Part shown: positions 28,011 to 38,169 of the stretch, piece by piece
Position numbering within the stretch: the stretch's first letter is position 1
Layout: every line of letters begins with the position of its first letter
NCBI GenBank assembly: GCA_030656555.1
Contig: JAUSPN010000049.1
Coordinates: forward strand, 62,001 to 126,000
Reading direction: 5' to 3'
Source of the DNA: Candidatus Desulfaltia sp.
GTDB taxonomy: Bacteria; Desulfobacterota; Desulfobacteria; Desulfobacterales; ETH-SRB1
DNA length: 64,000 nt
Translations under genes and position numbers: made by a program
The notes under the pieces: model-generated
Seen by the model: the letters and a program-made list of their open reading frames with translations, nothing else
Databases searched by the model: none
What the model was told of the DNA's origin: nothing

Positions 28011-31000
28011 TTACATGTTTCTTCTGTACTGCCCCCCGACATTATACAATGCCTGGGTTATCTGCCCAAGGCTGCATACCCTGGCAGCGTTCATCAGTTC
28101 ATCAAAGATGTTCTCTCCGGACAGGGCTGTTTTTTGAAGACGTTTGAGCGCTGCCGGAGCCTTTTTGCTGTTTAGTTTTTTAAATCCCGCAAGACGCGCA
28201 AGCTGTGATTCCTTTTCCTGTTTAGTCGCCCTGGACAGCTCAACACACGAGGTTAATTCTTCCAGACCGGAATCCTTTTCCCGGAAGGTGTTAACACCGA
28301 TTATGGGAAGTTCTCCGCTATGCTTCAACATTTCATAGTACATTGACTCGTCTTGAATTTTGCTTCGCTGGTAGCCTGTTTCCATTGCGCCAAGCACCCC
28401 TCCCCGCTTGGTAATACGGTCAAACTCAGCAAGAACAGCATCTTCGACCAGTTTAGTCAGCTCTTCCACTATAAAGCTGCCCTGGTTAGTGTTTTCATTC
28501 CTGGACAGGCCCCATTCTCTATTGATAATAAGCTGGATGGCAAGAGCCCGCCTGACCGACTCGCTGCTCGGGGTGGTAATTGCTTCATCAAATGCGTTAG
28601 TGTGAAGGCTGTTGCAGTTGTCGTAAACAGCGCAGAGAGCCTGGAGAGTTGTTCTGATATCGTTAAACTGAATATCCTGGCTGTGCAGGGATCGGCCTGA
28701 TGTCTGGATGTGGTATTTCAGCATCTGTGATCGTTCTGATGCGCCGTACTTTTCCCTCATGGCAATTGACCAAATCCGCCTTGCCACCCTGCCGATTACC
28801 GTATATTCGGGATCCATTCCGTTTGAAAAAAAGAATGACAGGTTTGGCGCAAAGCTGTCAATCGGCATCCCTCTGGACAGGTAATACTCAACATATGTAA
28901 ACCCGTTGGCAAGCGTTAACGCAAGCTGTGTGACAGGGTTTGAACCTGCCTCTGCAATATGATAGCCGGATATGGAAACAGAGTAGAAGTTTTTAACATT
29001 GTTTTTTATAAAGAATTCCTGGATATCTCCCATCATCTTCAGGGCAAACTCTATGGACAATATGCAGGTGTTCTGGCCCTGGTCTTCCTTTAAAATATCG
29101 GCCTGTACTGTTCCGCGGATGCAGGACAACACATCAACGCGAATTTTGTCCACTTGCTTCTTTGTCGGGTCCCCCCTTTTTTCAGCTTTAAACTTATCGA
29201 CCTGCTGGTCTATGGCTGCATTTAAAAACATGGCGAGAATAATTGGAGCAGGCCCGTTAATAGTCATTGAAACAGATGTGTTCGGCGCGCACAGATCAAA
29301 ACCTTTATAAAGTGTTTTTACATCGTCCAGGGTGCAGATGCTTACGCCGGAATTGCCTACTTTGCCATAAATATCAGGGCGCCTGTCAGGATCGTATCCG
29401 TATAATGTGACGGAATCAAAGGCGGTTGACAAACGCTTTGCTTTATAGTCGGCAGACAAAAGCTTGAATCTGGTGTTAGTCTTGGCTGGGTCGCCTTCTC
29501 CGGCAAACATGCGTGTCGGTTCTTCGTCTGTCCGCTTAAGAGGGAATACGCCGGCGGTATATGGGAAATGGCCCGGCACATTTTCTTCTCTGAGCCACGA
29601 GTATATTTCTCCGGGATCTTTGAACTTCGGCAGGGCAATTTTAGGTATCTTTGTATGGGCTAAAGAATCAAAAAACAGGGGAACCCTGAACTCATGGTTA
29701 CGGACATGATATACAAATTCATCTTTGCCGTAAGTTTTTTTTATGTTTTCCCATTCGTTCATGTGTTTTACCGTGTCTTTGTCCAGCCCTTTTTTAGCTT
29801 TTGCAATTTCTTTCTTAAGGCGGGAAACCAGCTTTGAAGTTTCCTGATCCTGCGTATCGGCAGATATCTTCTTTGATGTTTCTTCCAGATGCCAGACCTT
29901 TCTCAAAGTATCTGCCTGCTCAATTGTTTTACGTTGATACATTCTGACAGTATCGGCGATTTCCGATAGATAGCGTGTGTGCTCGGTCGGTATAATAATA
30001 GTTTTGGAGCTTGATGTTTTTGTTTCGGGTTTCTTGAGACCGGAATTGAATTTTATGCCGGTTTTGTCGGCTATTGTTTTAAGAATTGAACAATAAAGAG
30101 CTGTGACTCCATCATCATTGAACCTTGAAGCTATTGTTCCGAAGACAGGCATATCTTCGGGCAATTTATCCCATGCATTCTGATTACGCTGTATCTGCTT
30201 TCGAACGTCACGCACCGCATCTTCACCGCCCATTTTTTCATATTTATTAACAACAACAAGATCGGCATAATCGAGCATATCAATTTTTTCTAACTGGGAA
30301 GCCGAGCCAAACTCACTGGTCATTACATATATGGAGACATCGACAAGATCGGTAATTTTTGAATCCCCCTGCCCTATGCCCGCTGTTTCCACAATTATAA
30401 GGTCAAAACCGGCTGCTTTTACAACATCTATGGCTTCGGGCAGGGCATCGGTGATTTCTGCGTTTGATCGGCGGGTGGCAAAGGAACGCATATAAACCCT
30501 TGGGTCGCTGATGGCGTTCATGCGTATTCTATCTCCTAAAAGGGCCCCTCCGGTTTTCCTGCGTGAAGGATCGCAGCTTAAAATCGCCACCCGTACTTTT
30601 GTCAGATCATGCAGAATGCGAATAATCAGTTCGTCTGTCAGGGATGATTTTCCAGAACCGCCGGTTCCTGTAATGCCGATTACACATGTTTTGTGCTTGT
30701 CCACATTTTTTGCGAGCCATGATTTTAATCCGGTAAGCTGCGTGTTTCCCTGAGGTTTTGCCTGTTCAATGGATGTAATCAGGTTCGCGATCATTACTGC
30801 GTTGTCGGAAGACAGCTTGCTAAGGTCAAAGTTGTCTTTGACTATCGAAAAATCAACTTTTTTGACCATATGGTTAATCATACCCTGAAGCCCCATGGAC
30901 GCCCCGTCCTCAGGAGAATATATTTTAGCAACACCATATGCCTCAAGCTCTCTGATCTCTTCCTGCACTATTACTCCGCCCCCGCCGCCAAAGATCTTGA

Positions 31001-31286
31001 TATGCGAAGACTTTTTTTCCTTTAAGAGATCCACCATATATTTGAAGTATTCCACATGACCGCCCTGATAACTTGAAACGGCTATTCCCTGCACATCTTC
31101 CGCGATTGCGGCATCAACAACATCACCGGCCGACCTGTTATGTCCGAGATGTATGACTTCAACGCCTGTGTTCTGAAGTATTCTGCGTATTATGTTTATT
31201 GATGCGTCATGACCATCAAAAAGCGCTGTGGCGGTTATCATCCTTATATTGTGTCTGGGCCTGTATGCTTTAACTTCAGCAATCAT
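28011..31286 (-). CDS. icmF: fused isobutyryl-CoA mutase IcmF (B12-binding, G-protein chaperone and mutase domains)
   Basis: N-terminal B12-binding ([34 protein letters not shown]), MeaB-like GTPase ([28 protein letters not shown]), mutase ([40 protein letters not shown]). Confidence 0.92.
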   Translation of the reverse strand: MIAEVKAYRPRHNIRMITATALFDGHDASINIIRRILQNTGVEVIHLGHNRSAGDVVDAAIAEDVQGIAVSSYQGGHVEYFKYMVDLLKEKKSSHIKIFGGGGGVIVQEEIRELEAYGVAKIYSPEDGASMGLQGMINHMVKKVDFSIVKDNFDLSKLSSDNAVMIANLITSIEQAKPQGNTQLTGLKSWLAKNVDKHKTCVIGITGTGGSGKSSLTDELIIRILHDLTKVRVAILSCDPSRRKTGGALLGDRIRMNAISDPRVYMRSFATRRSNAEITDALPEAIDVVKAAGFDLIIVETAGIGQGDSKITDLVDVSIYVMTSEFGSASQLEKIDMLDYADLVVVNKYEKMGGEDAVRDVRKQIQRNQNAWDKLPEDMPVFGTIASRFNDDGVTALYCSILKTIADKTGIKFNSGLKKPETKTSSSKTIIIPTEHTRYLSEIADTVRMYQRKTIEQADTLRKVWHLEETSKKISADTQDQETSKLVSRLKKEIAKAKKGLDKDTVKHMNEWENIKKTYGKDEFVYHVRNHEFRVPLFFDSLAHTKIPKIALPKFKDPGEIYSWLREENVPGHFPYTAGVFPLKRTDEEPTRMFAGEGDPAKTNTRFKLLSADYKAKRLSTAFDSVTLYGYDPDRRPDIYGKVGNSGVSICTLDDVKTLYKGFDLCAPNTSVSMTINGPAPIILAMFLNAAIDQQVDKFKAEKRGDPTKKQVDKIRVDVLSCIRGTVQADILKEDQGQNTCILSIEFALKMMGDIQEFFIKNNVKNFYSVSISGYHIAEAGSNPVTQLALTLANGFTYVEYYLSRGMPIDSFAPNLSFFFSNGMDPEYTVIGRVARRIWSIAMREKYGASERSQMLKYHIQTSGRSLHSQDIQFNDIRTTLQALCAVYDNCNSLHTNAFDEAITTPSSESVRRALAIQLIINREWGLSRNENTNQGSFIVEELTKLVEDAVLAEFDRITKRGGVLGAMETGYQRSKIQDESMYYEMLKHSGELPIIGVNTFREKDSGLEELTSCVELSRATKQEKESQLARLAGFKKLNSKKAPAALKRLQKTALSGENIFDELMNAARVCSLGQITQALYNVGGQYRRNM

Positions 31287-31954
31287 GCTTCCTCCTGTGC
31301 CTGGATACAGGTTTTGTTTTTTTGCGTAAATAGTGCGAGGATAAATTTTGTTTGAAGCTCAATATAATCTTCAAGACTGTAGTGGTTTGCAAGAAACCAG
31401 CGCCGGAAAGTCCACATATGCCCTAAAACAGAGATATTGTGAGCGACAAGTTCGATTGAGTGTTCATCTATATACGGCAATTTTTTGGAAGAGATAAGGC
31501 TTCCTAATACTTTTATAAAAAGACCGGTAATGCGGAGTTCGTTTTCAAGCACCTTTTTTTGCCACTGGGACGGTAGCGATCGTGTTTCCTGATATATAAG
31601 GAGGATAAAATCACTCATTCTGTGACAAACCATGAAATATTCACGGATTACCTCTGCCAGAACATTTTTTCCTCCTGTAGTTCTATCCACAGCATCGGAC
31701 ATGCCGCGTTCAACCTCGGCATGTATTGAATCGCATACAAGGTATAGAACATCCTCTTTGGAAGCTACATATTCATATAATGAGCCAATGGACAGCCCCG
31801 CAGCTTTGGCTATCTGTCTGGTAGTAGTTTTGTGAAAACCATTTTCAATAAAAAGTTGCACAGCTGCATCTATAATCAAGCGTCGCCGACGCCTGACAAG
31901 ATCGGGATTTTTGATATGAGTTGGAATATCGTGTGATTTTTGTGAGTTAGGCAT
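31283..31954 (-). CDS. TetR/AcrR family transcriptional regulator
   Basis: [52 protein letters not shown]. Stop overlaps the icmF start by 4 nt. Start uncertain (ORF extends to 32068). Confidence 0.9.
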   Translation of the reverse strand: MPNSQKSHDIPTHIKNPDLVRRRRRLIIDAAVQLFIENGFHKTTTRQIAKAAGLSIGSLYEYVASKEDVLYLVCDSIHAEVERGMSDAVDRTTGGKNVLAEVIREYFMVCHRMSDFILLIYQETRSLPSQWQKKVLENELRITGLFIKVLGSLISSKKLPYIDEHSIELVAHNISVLGHMWTFRRWFLANHYSLEDYIELQTKFILALFTQKNKTCIQAQEEA

Positions 31955-32154
31955 GATAAAATTGTTTTTATTAACAGAACTCCTTTCTGAACGATCGCTC
32001 ATTAATTTTAATACCATGCAGATGATTTCTTTGTCAAGATGTAAGCGTTTACAAGTTTCACCATTCACAACACACAGGACAAAACCGGAACAAAAAGCGC
32101 CCTCCAGGGGCTGCCCAAACTTTTACTGGACATAATGCAAAAGCAAATTCTATT

Positions 32155-32355
32155 ATGGAAACAACAACTCCAAAAGAGAAGCATATATGGAAACAAAAAC
32201 TCGCTTTTAAAGAAGATTATCCTGAGGCACAAGCCTGTTTGTTATACCGGGGCAAAGAACGCCTTAAAATAAAAAATATCTTGTGTTTGCCATGCGAAGA
32301 GTTTCTGATGAATCTGAAACCTGATAAACCAATCGAGTTTGATCTGAAAACATGA
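32155..32355 (+). pseudogene. likely 3' remnant of an AAA ATPase (DUF4143-like) gene
   Basis: KEDYPEAQACLLYRGKERLKIKNILCLPCEEFLMNLKPDK resembles C-termini of DUF4143-type ATPases; no ATPase core upstream. Confidence 0.45.
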
Positions 32356-32357
32356 AC

Positions 32358-32431
32358 TAAAAAAAGAACTTAGCTGTTCTATTCTTAAAAATACAAACTT
32401 ATAAACTGAAGAGCATCCGGTAAGTCACCCT
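32358..32431 (-). repeat. island repeat copy R1
   Basis: AAAAAAGAACTTAGCTGTTCT..ATACAAACTTATAAACTGAAGAGCATCCGGTAAGTC; same orientation as R2, reverse complement of the start of R3/R4. Confidence 0.75.
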
Positions 32432-32462
32432 TCGGGGCAAGATTCAGCGAGGTTGTCAAAAC

Positions 32463-33521
32463 ATGAAAAAGGAAACGGGAAAACAGGTTGTAAAAACATA
32501 CAACAAGTCTATTTCCGGCGATCTTATAGGTGATATCCGTTCGCTTATTGAAACCGCCAGGCATAATGTTGCCATTACAGTTAACGCCGGCCTGACCATT
32601 CTTTACTGGCAGATCGGCAACCGTATCCGCCAGGATGTTTTAAAGGAAAAACGGGCGGAATACGGAAAAGAGATTGTCGTGACGCTGTCGCGACAATTAA
32701 CCGATGATTATGGCAATAATTTTAACGAAAAAAATCTTCGCAGGATGATTCAATTTGCTGAAGTCTTCCCAGATAAAGAAATTGTCGTGACACTGTCACG
32801 ACAATTTAGTTGGAGCCACTTTGTCTCGATTCTACCGCTCAAAGACGATCTTCAACGCGATTTCTATGCTGAAATGTGCCGGATAGAACGCTGGAGTGTT
32901 CGGGTCTTGCGAAAGAAGATTGATGGCATGCTTTATGAGCGCACCGCCATATCAAAAAAACCTGAGAAATTGGTAAAGGAGGAACTGGCCGTTTTGCGAG
33001 AGGAGGACAGGTTAACGCCGGACATGGTTTTCAGGGATCCTTATTTTCTCGACTTTTTAGGGTTGAAAGATACTTATAGCGAAAAAGACCTTGAGTCTTC
33101 TATTCTACGGGAAATGGAGAGCTTTATCCTGGAGCTTGGAGTCGGCTTTTCATTTGTTGCCCGCCAAAAGAGGATCACAGTTGATGATGAGGATTACTAT
33201 CTTGATCTGCTCTTTTTTCACCGCAAACTGAAACGGCTTGTTGCCATTGAATTAAAGCTTGGCAAGTTCAAGGCTGCTTACAAGGGCCAGATGGAACTCT
33301 ATCTGCGCTGGCTTGAAAAACATGAAAAGGAACCTGGCGAAGAAACACCACTGGGATTAATTCTTTGCGCCGGAAAAACAAGTGAGCAGATAGAACTGTT
33401 ACAATTAGATAAAAGTGGTATAAAAGTAGCTGAATACATGACCGAACTTCCGAAACGTGAACTGCTGGAACGAAAGCTTCACAAAGCAGTTGAACTGGCG
33501 CGGAAACGTCTGGAGGCATAA
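32463..33521 (+). CDS. YhcG-like PDDEXK nuclease family protein (DUF1016)
   Basis: ITVNAGLTILYWQIGNRIRQDVLKEKRAEYGKEIVVTLSRQLT...NFNEKNLRRMIQFAEVFP; C-terminal VDDEDYYLDLLFFHRKLKRLVAIELKLGKFKAAYKGQMELYLRWL. Confidence 0.92.
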   Translation: MKKETGKQVVKTYNKSISGDLIGDIRSLIETARHNVAITVNAGLTILYWQIGNRIRQDVLKEKRAEYGKEIVVTLSRQLTDDYGNNFNEKNLRRMIQFAEVFPDKEIVVTLSRQFSWSHFVSILPLKDDLQRDFYAEMCRIERWSVRVLRKKIDGMLYERTAISKKPEKLVKEELAVLREEDRLTPDMVFRDPYFLDFLGLKDTYSEKDLESSILREMESFILELGVGFSFVARQKRITVDDEDYYLDLLFFHRKLKRLVAIELKLGKFKAAYKGQMELYLRWLEKHEKEPGEETPLGLILCAGKTSEQIELLQLDKSGIKVAEYMTELPKRELLERKLHKAVELARKRLEA

Positions 33522-34069
33522 TGAAAAAGGATATTATAATGTCTAATGTTGTAACAATGGAAACAATTACCGGTAAAATATGTCTGATCCGTGGAATGAA
33601 GGTGCTGTTGGATGCTGATCTTGCCGAGCTTTATGGAGTTACTACCAAGGCTTTAAATCAGGCTGTTACCAGAAACGAACAGAGGTTTCCGCCGGATTTC
33701 ATGTTCAGGCTGGCCAAAGAGGAAAAACAGGAACTGGTCACAAATTGTGACCGGTTAGACAGGCTGAAACATTCTTCAGCTTTACCGCGCGTCTTTACTG
33801 AACAAGGCGTGGCAATGCTGTCCAGTGTGTTAAGAAGCGAACGAGCCATTCATGTCAATATTCAGATAATGCGAGTTTTTACAAGGCTCAGACAAATGGT
33901 TCTTGACAATAAAGAACTCCGAAAAGAGTTCGAAAAGTTAAAACAAATAACTGATGAACGTTTTCAAATTGTGTTTGAGACCTTAGATCAATTAATAAAG
34001 AGTGAAAATAAGCCAAAGAAAAAAATCGGCTTTACAGTAAAAGAAAAGCTAAGTTCATATGGCAATTGA
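33521..34069 (+). CDS. ORF6N domain protein
   Basis: ICLIRGMKVLLDADLAELYGVTTKALNQAVTRNEQRFPPDFMFRLAKEE...FTEQGVAMLSSVLRSERAIHVNIQIMRVF. Confidence 0.92.
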   Translation: MKKDIIMSNVVTMETITGKICLIRGMKVLLDADLAELYGVTTKALNQAVTRNEQRFPPDFMFRLAKEEKQELVTNCDRLDRLKHSSALPRVFTEQGVAMLSSVLRSERAIHVNIQIMRVFTRLRQMVLDNKELRKEFEKLKQITDERFQIVFETLDQLIKSENKPKKKIGFTVKEKLSSYGN

Positions 34070-34070
34070 A

Positions 34071-34190
34071 CTGAACAGCGAGCGCATTCCCCGCTGCTTG
34101 CGGCGGGGTTAGCAAGTGGATCAAAAAATTGACAGAATTCCTTACAGTCGAAGATTCCCCGTTGCTTGCGGCGGGGAGATTCAAAAATAA
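34071..34190. repeat. dispersed repeat copies with GGGG-stem hairpins
   Basis: GCGAGCGCATTCCCCGCTGCTTGCGGCGGGG and CCTTACAGTCGAAGATTCCCCGTTGCTTGCGGCGGGG; cf. 4382 and 51447. Confidence 0.6.
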
Positions 34191-34204
34191 GATAGTTTGG
34201 TCGG

Positions 34205-34278
34205 TACAAAAAAGGATTTAACTGTTCTGTTTTTGATGATACAAACTTATAAACTGAGAAGCGTACCGTAAGCCCCTG
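34205..34278 (-). repeat. island repeat copy R2
   Basis: ACAAAAAAGGATTTAACTGTTCTGTTTTTGATGATACAAACTTATAAACTGAGAAGCGTACCGTAAGC, aligns with R1. Confidence 0.75.
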
Positions 34279-34283
34279 AATTA

Positions 34284-34514
34284 TTGCTCAAGCATAAAAA
34301 TGTAAAAACGGCTTTAAAAGGAAATATGTTTGCAGATCGATTTCGTGTTCAAAGAAAGAATGTGCCAGCAACAACTATTACTTCGCATATTTCTAAAGAT
34401 GGGCACTATTTTATTCATCCAGTGCCTGAGCAATGCAGAAGTTTAACAGTTAGAGAAGCTGCAAGGCTGCAGACATTTCCTTTTATGGATTCTCTTAATA
34501 GCAGAACCATTTAA
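34284..34514 (+). pseudogene. C-terminal fragment of a C5-cytosine DNA methyltransferase
   Basis: [41 protein letters not shown] is the conserved C-terminal motif of m5C methyltransferases; catalytic N-terminal motifs absent. Confidence 0.8.
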
Positions 34515-34532
34515 TATTGTTCGAGGCGATAT

Positions 34533-37500
34533 ATGGCATTAAAACTCGGGATATATGAGGAACTGATAAGCCACTCTCTGAAAAATGCAATTGAGGATAC
34601 CAAGAATCAGAACCATGATGTGACGACCAAAAAAGTAGACCCTGGCGAAAGTCACCAAATCATTACCCGGCATATGCAACGAATATTGGTCCGAGCTTTG
34701 GCTGATATAAACGCTGAAGATCATATAGCTCTCTATAATGATCTGTTGGAGATAATTCAAAAACATAATGCCAGATATAATAAATCCGACATGCTTTTAT
34801 CGCCGGCAGAGCGTCTGCTTGGAGTACACGACCCGATGCTTCCAATCCATCCAAGGCCGGACACACCGCTTTCTTTCGGATGTCTGCTTACCGCCACATC
34901 ATCTGACCCCAGCCTTGTATCCCAGTTGCAACAGGAAATGCTCAATGCAGACAGAGTTGATATTTTATGTTCGTTCATCAAATGGAGCGGAATTCGAATA
35001 CTCAGGGATGAATTAGAAGAATTTACCAGGCGAAAACATGCCCGCCTGAGGATCATCACAACATCATATCTGGGTGCCACGGATTTCAAAGCAATTGAAT
35101 TCCTCCAAAGTTTGCCCAATACCCAACTGTGGGTTTCCTATGACACAAAGCGAACCAGGCTGCATGCCAAGGCATATATGTTTCATCGCAACAGTGGCTT
35201 TGGTACTGCCTATGTGGGGTCTTCTAATCTTTCCAACCCAGCGCTTACCAGTGGTCTGGAATGGAATGTCAAAATCAGCCAATACGAGTCAGAGCATCTG
35301 TGGAACAAAATTTGCGCCACATTTGAGACTTACCGGAATGATCGCGAGTTTGCTGTTTATGATAAGTCGCAAAAAGACCGCTTGAAACAGGCCTTGAATA
35401 TGGAGCGTACAGCCAGAGATACTGAAGATAACGGGGGCATTATTTTATTTGATATAATTCCGTATCACTTTCAGCAAGAAATCTTGGATAAACTTGAGGC
35501 TGACCGAAAATTGCACAATCGATATCGAAATTTGGTAGTTGCGGCTACTGGAACAGGCAAAACAGTTGTTGCAGCCTTTGATTATAAGCGATCAGTAAAG
35601 GAAAATAGGCAGGATAGGTTTCTCTTTGTGGCCCATCGCGAGGAAATACTAAAACAGAGCCGGGCCATCTTCCGCACGATATTGCGCAATCAGAATTTTG
35701 GTGAGCTTCTCGTGGGCAATCATGAGCCCGACCGTCTTGAACAACTTTTTGTTTCTATCCAGAGCTTCAACGCCAGACAGTTATGGGATATTATTCCGCC
35801 TGATTTTTATGATTTTATCATTGTGGATGAGTTTCACCATGCCGCCGCCGCAAGTTATCAACGACTGCTGAACCATTTTCGGCCCAAAATTTTATTAGGG
35901 CTTACTGCTACCCCTGAACGATCAGATGGCCTGGATATAGTAAAACATTTTGATAATCATATTACAGCCGAGATACGGCTGCCTGATGCAATAAACCGCA
36001 AGCTGCTTTGTCCGTTTCAATATTTCGGAATAACTGATGATACGTCGATTGATTTAAGGAACCTCACCTGGAGTAGAGGTGGCTATGATCAAAAAGAACT
36101 CGACAAGGTGTTTACCGGCAATGATGCCAGGGCTCAGCTTGTTATCAAAAAGGTAAGGGAAACCTTGCTCGATGTACACCATGCCCGTGGCCTTTGTTTC
36201 TGTGTCAGTCAAAATCATGCCGCTTTTATGGCTAAAAGCTTCAATTATGCCAACATACCTGCTGACGTACTCACAGCAGAATCCTCTCGACTTGAACGTG
36301 ATACTGCCCAGAAAAGGCTTGTTGAACGTAAGATAAACTTTATTTGTGTGGTGGATCTTTATAATGAAGGAATCGATATCCCTGAGATTGACACAGTGCT
36401 TTTTCTCCGACCTACTGAAAGTCTGATTGTATTTTTGCAACAATTGGGCCGTGGTTTGCGGCTTTATGATGATAAGGAATGCCTCACAGTACTCGATTTT
36501 GTGGGGCAGGCCCACCAGCGTTTTAACTATGAGCAGCGCTTTCGTGCGCTTACTGGCAGGACATCCCGCAGGATCAGTAAAGAGATCATCGAAGGCTTCC
36601 CGCATCTACCCTCGGGATGCGTGATCAAGCTTGAAAAATATGCCCAGAAGTATGTTCTGGATAATATTAGGCAGAATCTCTTAAATATCACGAAGTCCAG
36701 GTTTGTTCAACGAATTGCAACCTTTCAAAATGATACGGGTTGTAAGCTTACGCTTCCTGCCTTTCTGGATTATTATGGACTTGGGCTATATGACGTTTAT
36801 AAACGTGGTTCCTGGTCGAGACTTTGTGTCGAAGCAGGGGCTAAATCCGATTTTTTCGAACCCGATGAAAAACCTCTTAGCAAGGGGCTGCGCAGGATAA
36901 TTCATTATGACTGTGCCCCTCAGCTTGAACGACTCTTGAATATTTTGAAAGGGGATTTGGAATCTATCAACAAACTGCAGCATGTTGAGGATGAGCGGCT
37001 ACTGACCATGCTGACTCTGTCCATCTGGGGGCAGAACCTGAGATTCAAAAGTCTATCAGAAGGATTTAATGCCCTACATAATAATCCAGTATTATATAAT
37101 GAACTCCTGGAACTGTTGAAGTACTTATATGAAAGGACAGATACGGTTGTCAATAGGCCAAAACTGCCTTTTGTTTGTCCGCTATATGTACATGCACGTT
37201 ATACCCGCGATGAAATCCTATCCGCGCTGGGTCACTGGACAATCTCACGTCAGCCCAGCATGCGCGAGGGGGTAAAATATCTGCCCGCTATAAATACGGA
37301 TCTGTTCCTTATCACCCTTAACAAGACCGATAAGGACTATTCCCCGACTACCATGTATGAAGATTATGCAATAAATGAGGATTTATTCCATTTGCAGTCT
37401 CAGAGCACGACCTCAGAAAAGTCGCCCACTGGCCAGCGCTACATCAATCATGAAATCCGCGGTAGCACTGTGCTGCTCTTTGTCCGGGAAGACAAAAAAA

Positions 37501-37649
37501 TCAATAACCTGAGTATACCCTATTATTTTTTGGGCCCGGCCACCTATGTTAGCCACGATGGTTCAATGCCCATGAGCATTATCTGGCGCTTGGAATATCC
37601 TATGCCTGGTAAATTGATCAGAACGACTGAAAGACTCGCTATAGCTTAA
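34533..37649 (+). CDS. phospholipase D-type nuclease / superfamily II helicase (DUF3427-like) protein
   Basis: PLD HKD-like RLHAKAYMFHRNSGFGTAYVGSSNLSNPALTSGLEWN; helicase motifs VVAATGTGKTVVAAFDY, IIVDEFHHAAA, LGLTATPERSDGLDI, FLQQLGRGLRLYDDKECLTVLDFVGQ. Confidence 0.9.
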   Translation: MALKLGIYEELISHSLKNAIEDTKNQNHDVTTKKVDPGESHQIITRHMQRILVRALADINAEDHIALYNDLLEIIQKHNARYNKSDMLLSPAERLLGVHDPMLPIHPRPDTPLSFGCLLTATSSDPSLVSQLQQEMLNADRVDILCSFIKWSGIRILRDELEEFTRRKHARLRIITTSYLGATDFKAIEFLQSLPNTQLWVSYDTKRTRLHAKAYMFHRNSGFGTAYVGSSNLSNPALTSGLEWNVKISQYESEHLWNKICATFETYRNDREFAVYDKSQKDRLKQALNMERTARDTEDNGGIILFDIIPYHFQQEILDKLEADRKLHNRYRNLVVAATGTGKTVVAAFDYKRSVKENRQDRFLFVAHREEILKQSRAIFRTILRNQNFGELLVGNHEPDRLEQLFVSIQSFNARQLWDIIPPDFYDFIIVDEFHHAAAASYQRLLNHFRPKILLGLTATPERSDGLDIVKHFDNHITAEIRLPDAINRKLLCPFQYFGITDDTSIDLRNLTWSRGGYDQKELDKVFTGNDARAQLVIKKVRETLLDVHHARGLCFCVSQNHAAFMAKSFNYANIPADVLTAESSRLERDTAQKRLVERKINFICVVDLYNEGIDIPEIDTVLFLRPTESLIVFLQQLGRGLRLYDDKECLTVLDFVGQAHQRFNYEQRFRALTGRTSRRISKEIIEGFPHLPSGCVIKLEKYAQKYVLDNIRQNLLNITKSRFVQRIATFQNDTGCKLTLPAFLDYYGLGLYDVYKRGSWSRLCVEAGAKSDFFEPDEKPLSKGLRRIIHYDCAPQLERLLNILKGDLESINKLQHVEDERLLTMLTLSIWGQNLRFKSLSEGFNALHNNPVLYNELLELLKYLYERTDTVVNRPKLPFVCPLYVHARYTRDEILSALGHWTISRQPSMREGVKYLPAINTDLFLITLNKTDKDYSPTTMYEDYAINEDLFHLQSQSTTSEKSPTGQRYINHEIRGSTVLLFVREDKKINNLSIPYYFLGPATYVSHDGSMPMSIIWRLEYPMPGKLIRTTERLAIA

Positions 37650-37651
37650 AA

Positions 37652-37805
37652 GGTGGACTTAAGGGATGCTCTTCACTTTATAAATTTGGGAAAATAGGGA
37701 TCGTCAATTGGATTATTGGTTTATGATCTTCATCCTATACAACAATGGTAATGGTCATGAAATTATACGTTTCTTCTCAGATTTCAGGAACATCTAAATG
37801 ACCGG
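37652..37805 (+). repeat. island repeat copy R3
   Basis: GGACTTAAGGGATGCTCTTCACTTTATAAATTTGGGAAAATAGGGATCGTCAATTGGATTATTGGTTTATGATCTTCATCCTATACAACAATGG...TTTCAGGAACATCTAAATGACCGG. Confidence 0.9.
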
Positions 37806-38103
37806 TGCTGTTGGACAAAAACGTGTGTCTGTAAGTTTTTTAATTGAAACAATTATGTCGCTTCCACCGATTAAAGAACAAGATCAGATCATTAGAGAAA
37901 TTCAGGGGCGAATATCAACAATCGATGTTGTTGATATTATGATTGATTTATCCCTAAAACATGCAGACCGCCTTCGCCAATCCATACTTAAAAAAGCTTT
38001 TTCCGGTAAACTCATTTGTTCTGTCAAAGATTACGAGCTTGATACTCCGTTGGAGCTACCTCTGGTCGTCGAAGCAGCCGCTGCTTATGGAACCAAGAGA
38101 TGA
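37798..38103 (+). pseudogene. hsdS: type I restriction specificity subunit (hsdS) 3' fragment
   Basis: LPPIKEQDQIIREIQGRISTIDVVDIMIDLSLKHADRLRQSILKKAFSGKLI matches the C-terminus of HsdS; recognition domains absent. Confidence 0.8.
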
Positions 38104-38115
38104 AAAATATAAAAA

Positions 38116-38143
38116 AAGCGCATGCTCCTTAGAGCCTGCGCTT
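38116..38143 (-). terminator. hairpin followed by T-run on the minus strand
   Basis: AAGCGCATGCTC CTTA GAGCCTGCGCTT, preceded on + by AAAAAAA. Confidence 0.5.
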
Positions 38144-38169
38144 AATGATACAAAGGTAAACAATAAACA

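Noticed and set aside
36054-36605. 183-aa minus-strand ORF inside the PLD-helicase gene
   Set aside because: Fully antisense to conserved helicase motifs; no family features. Frame is open by chance.
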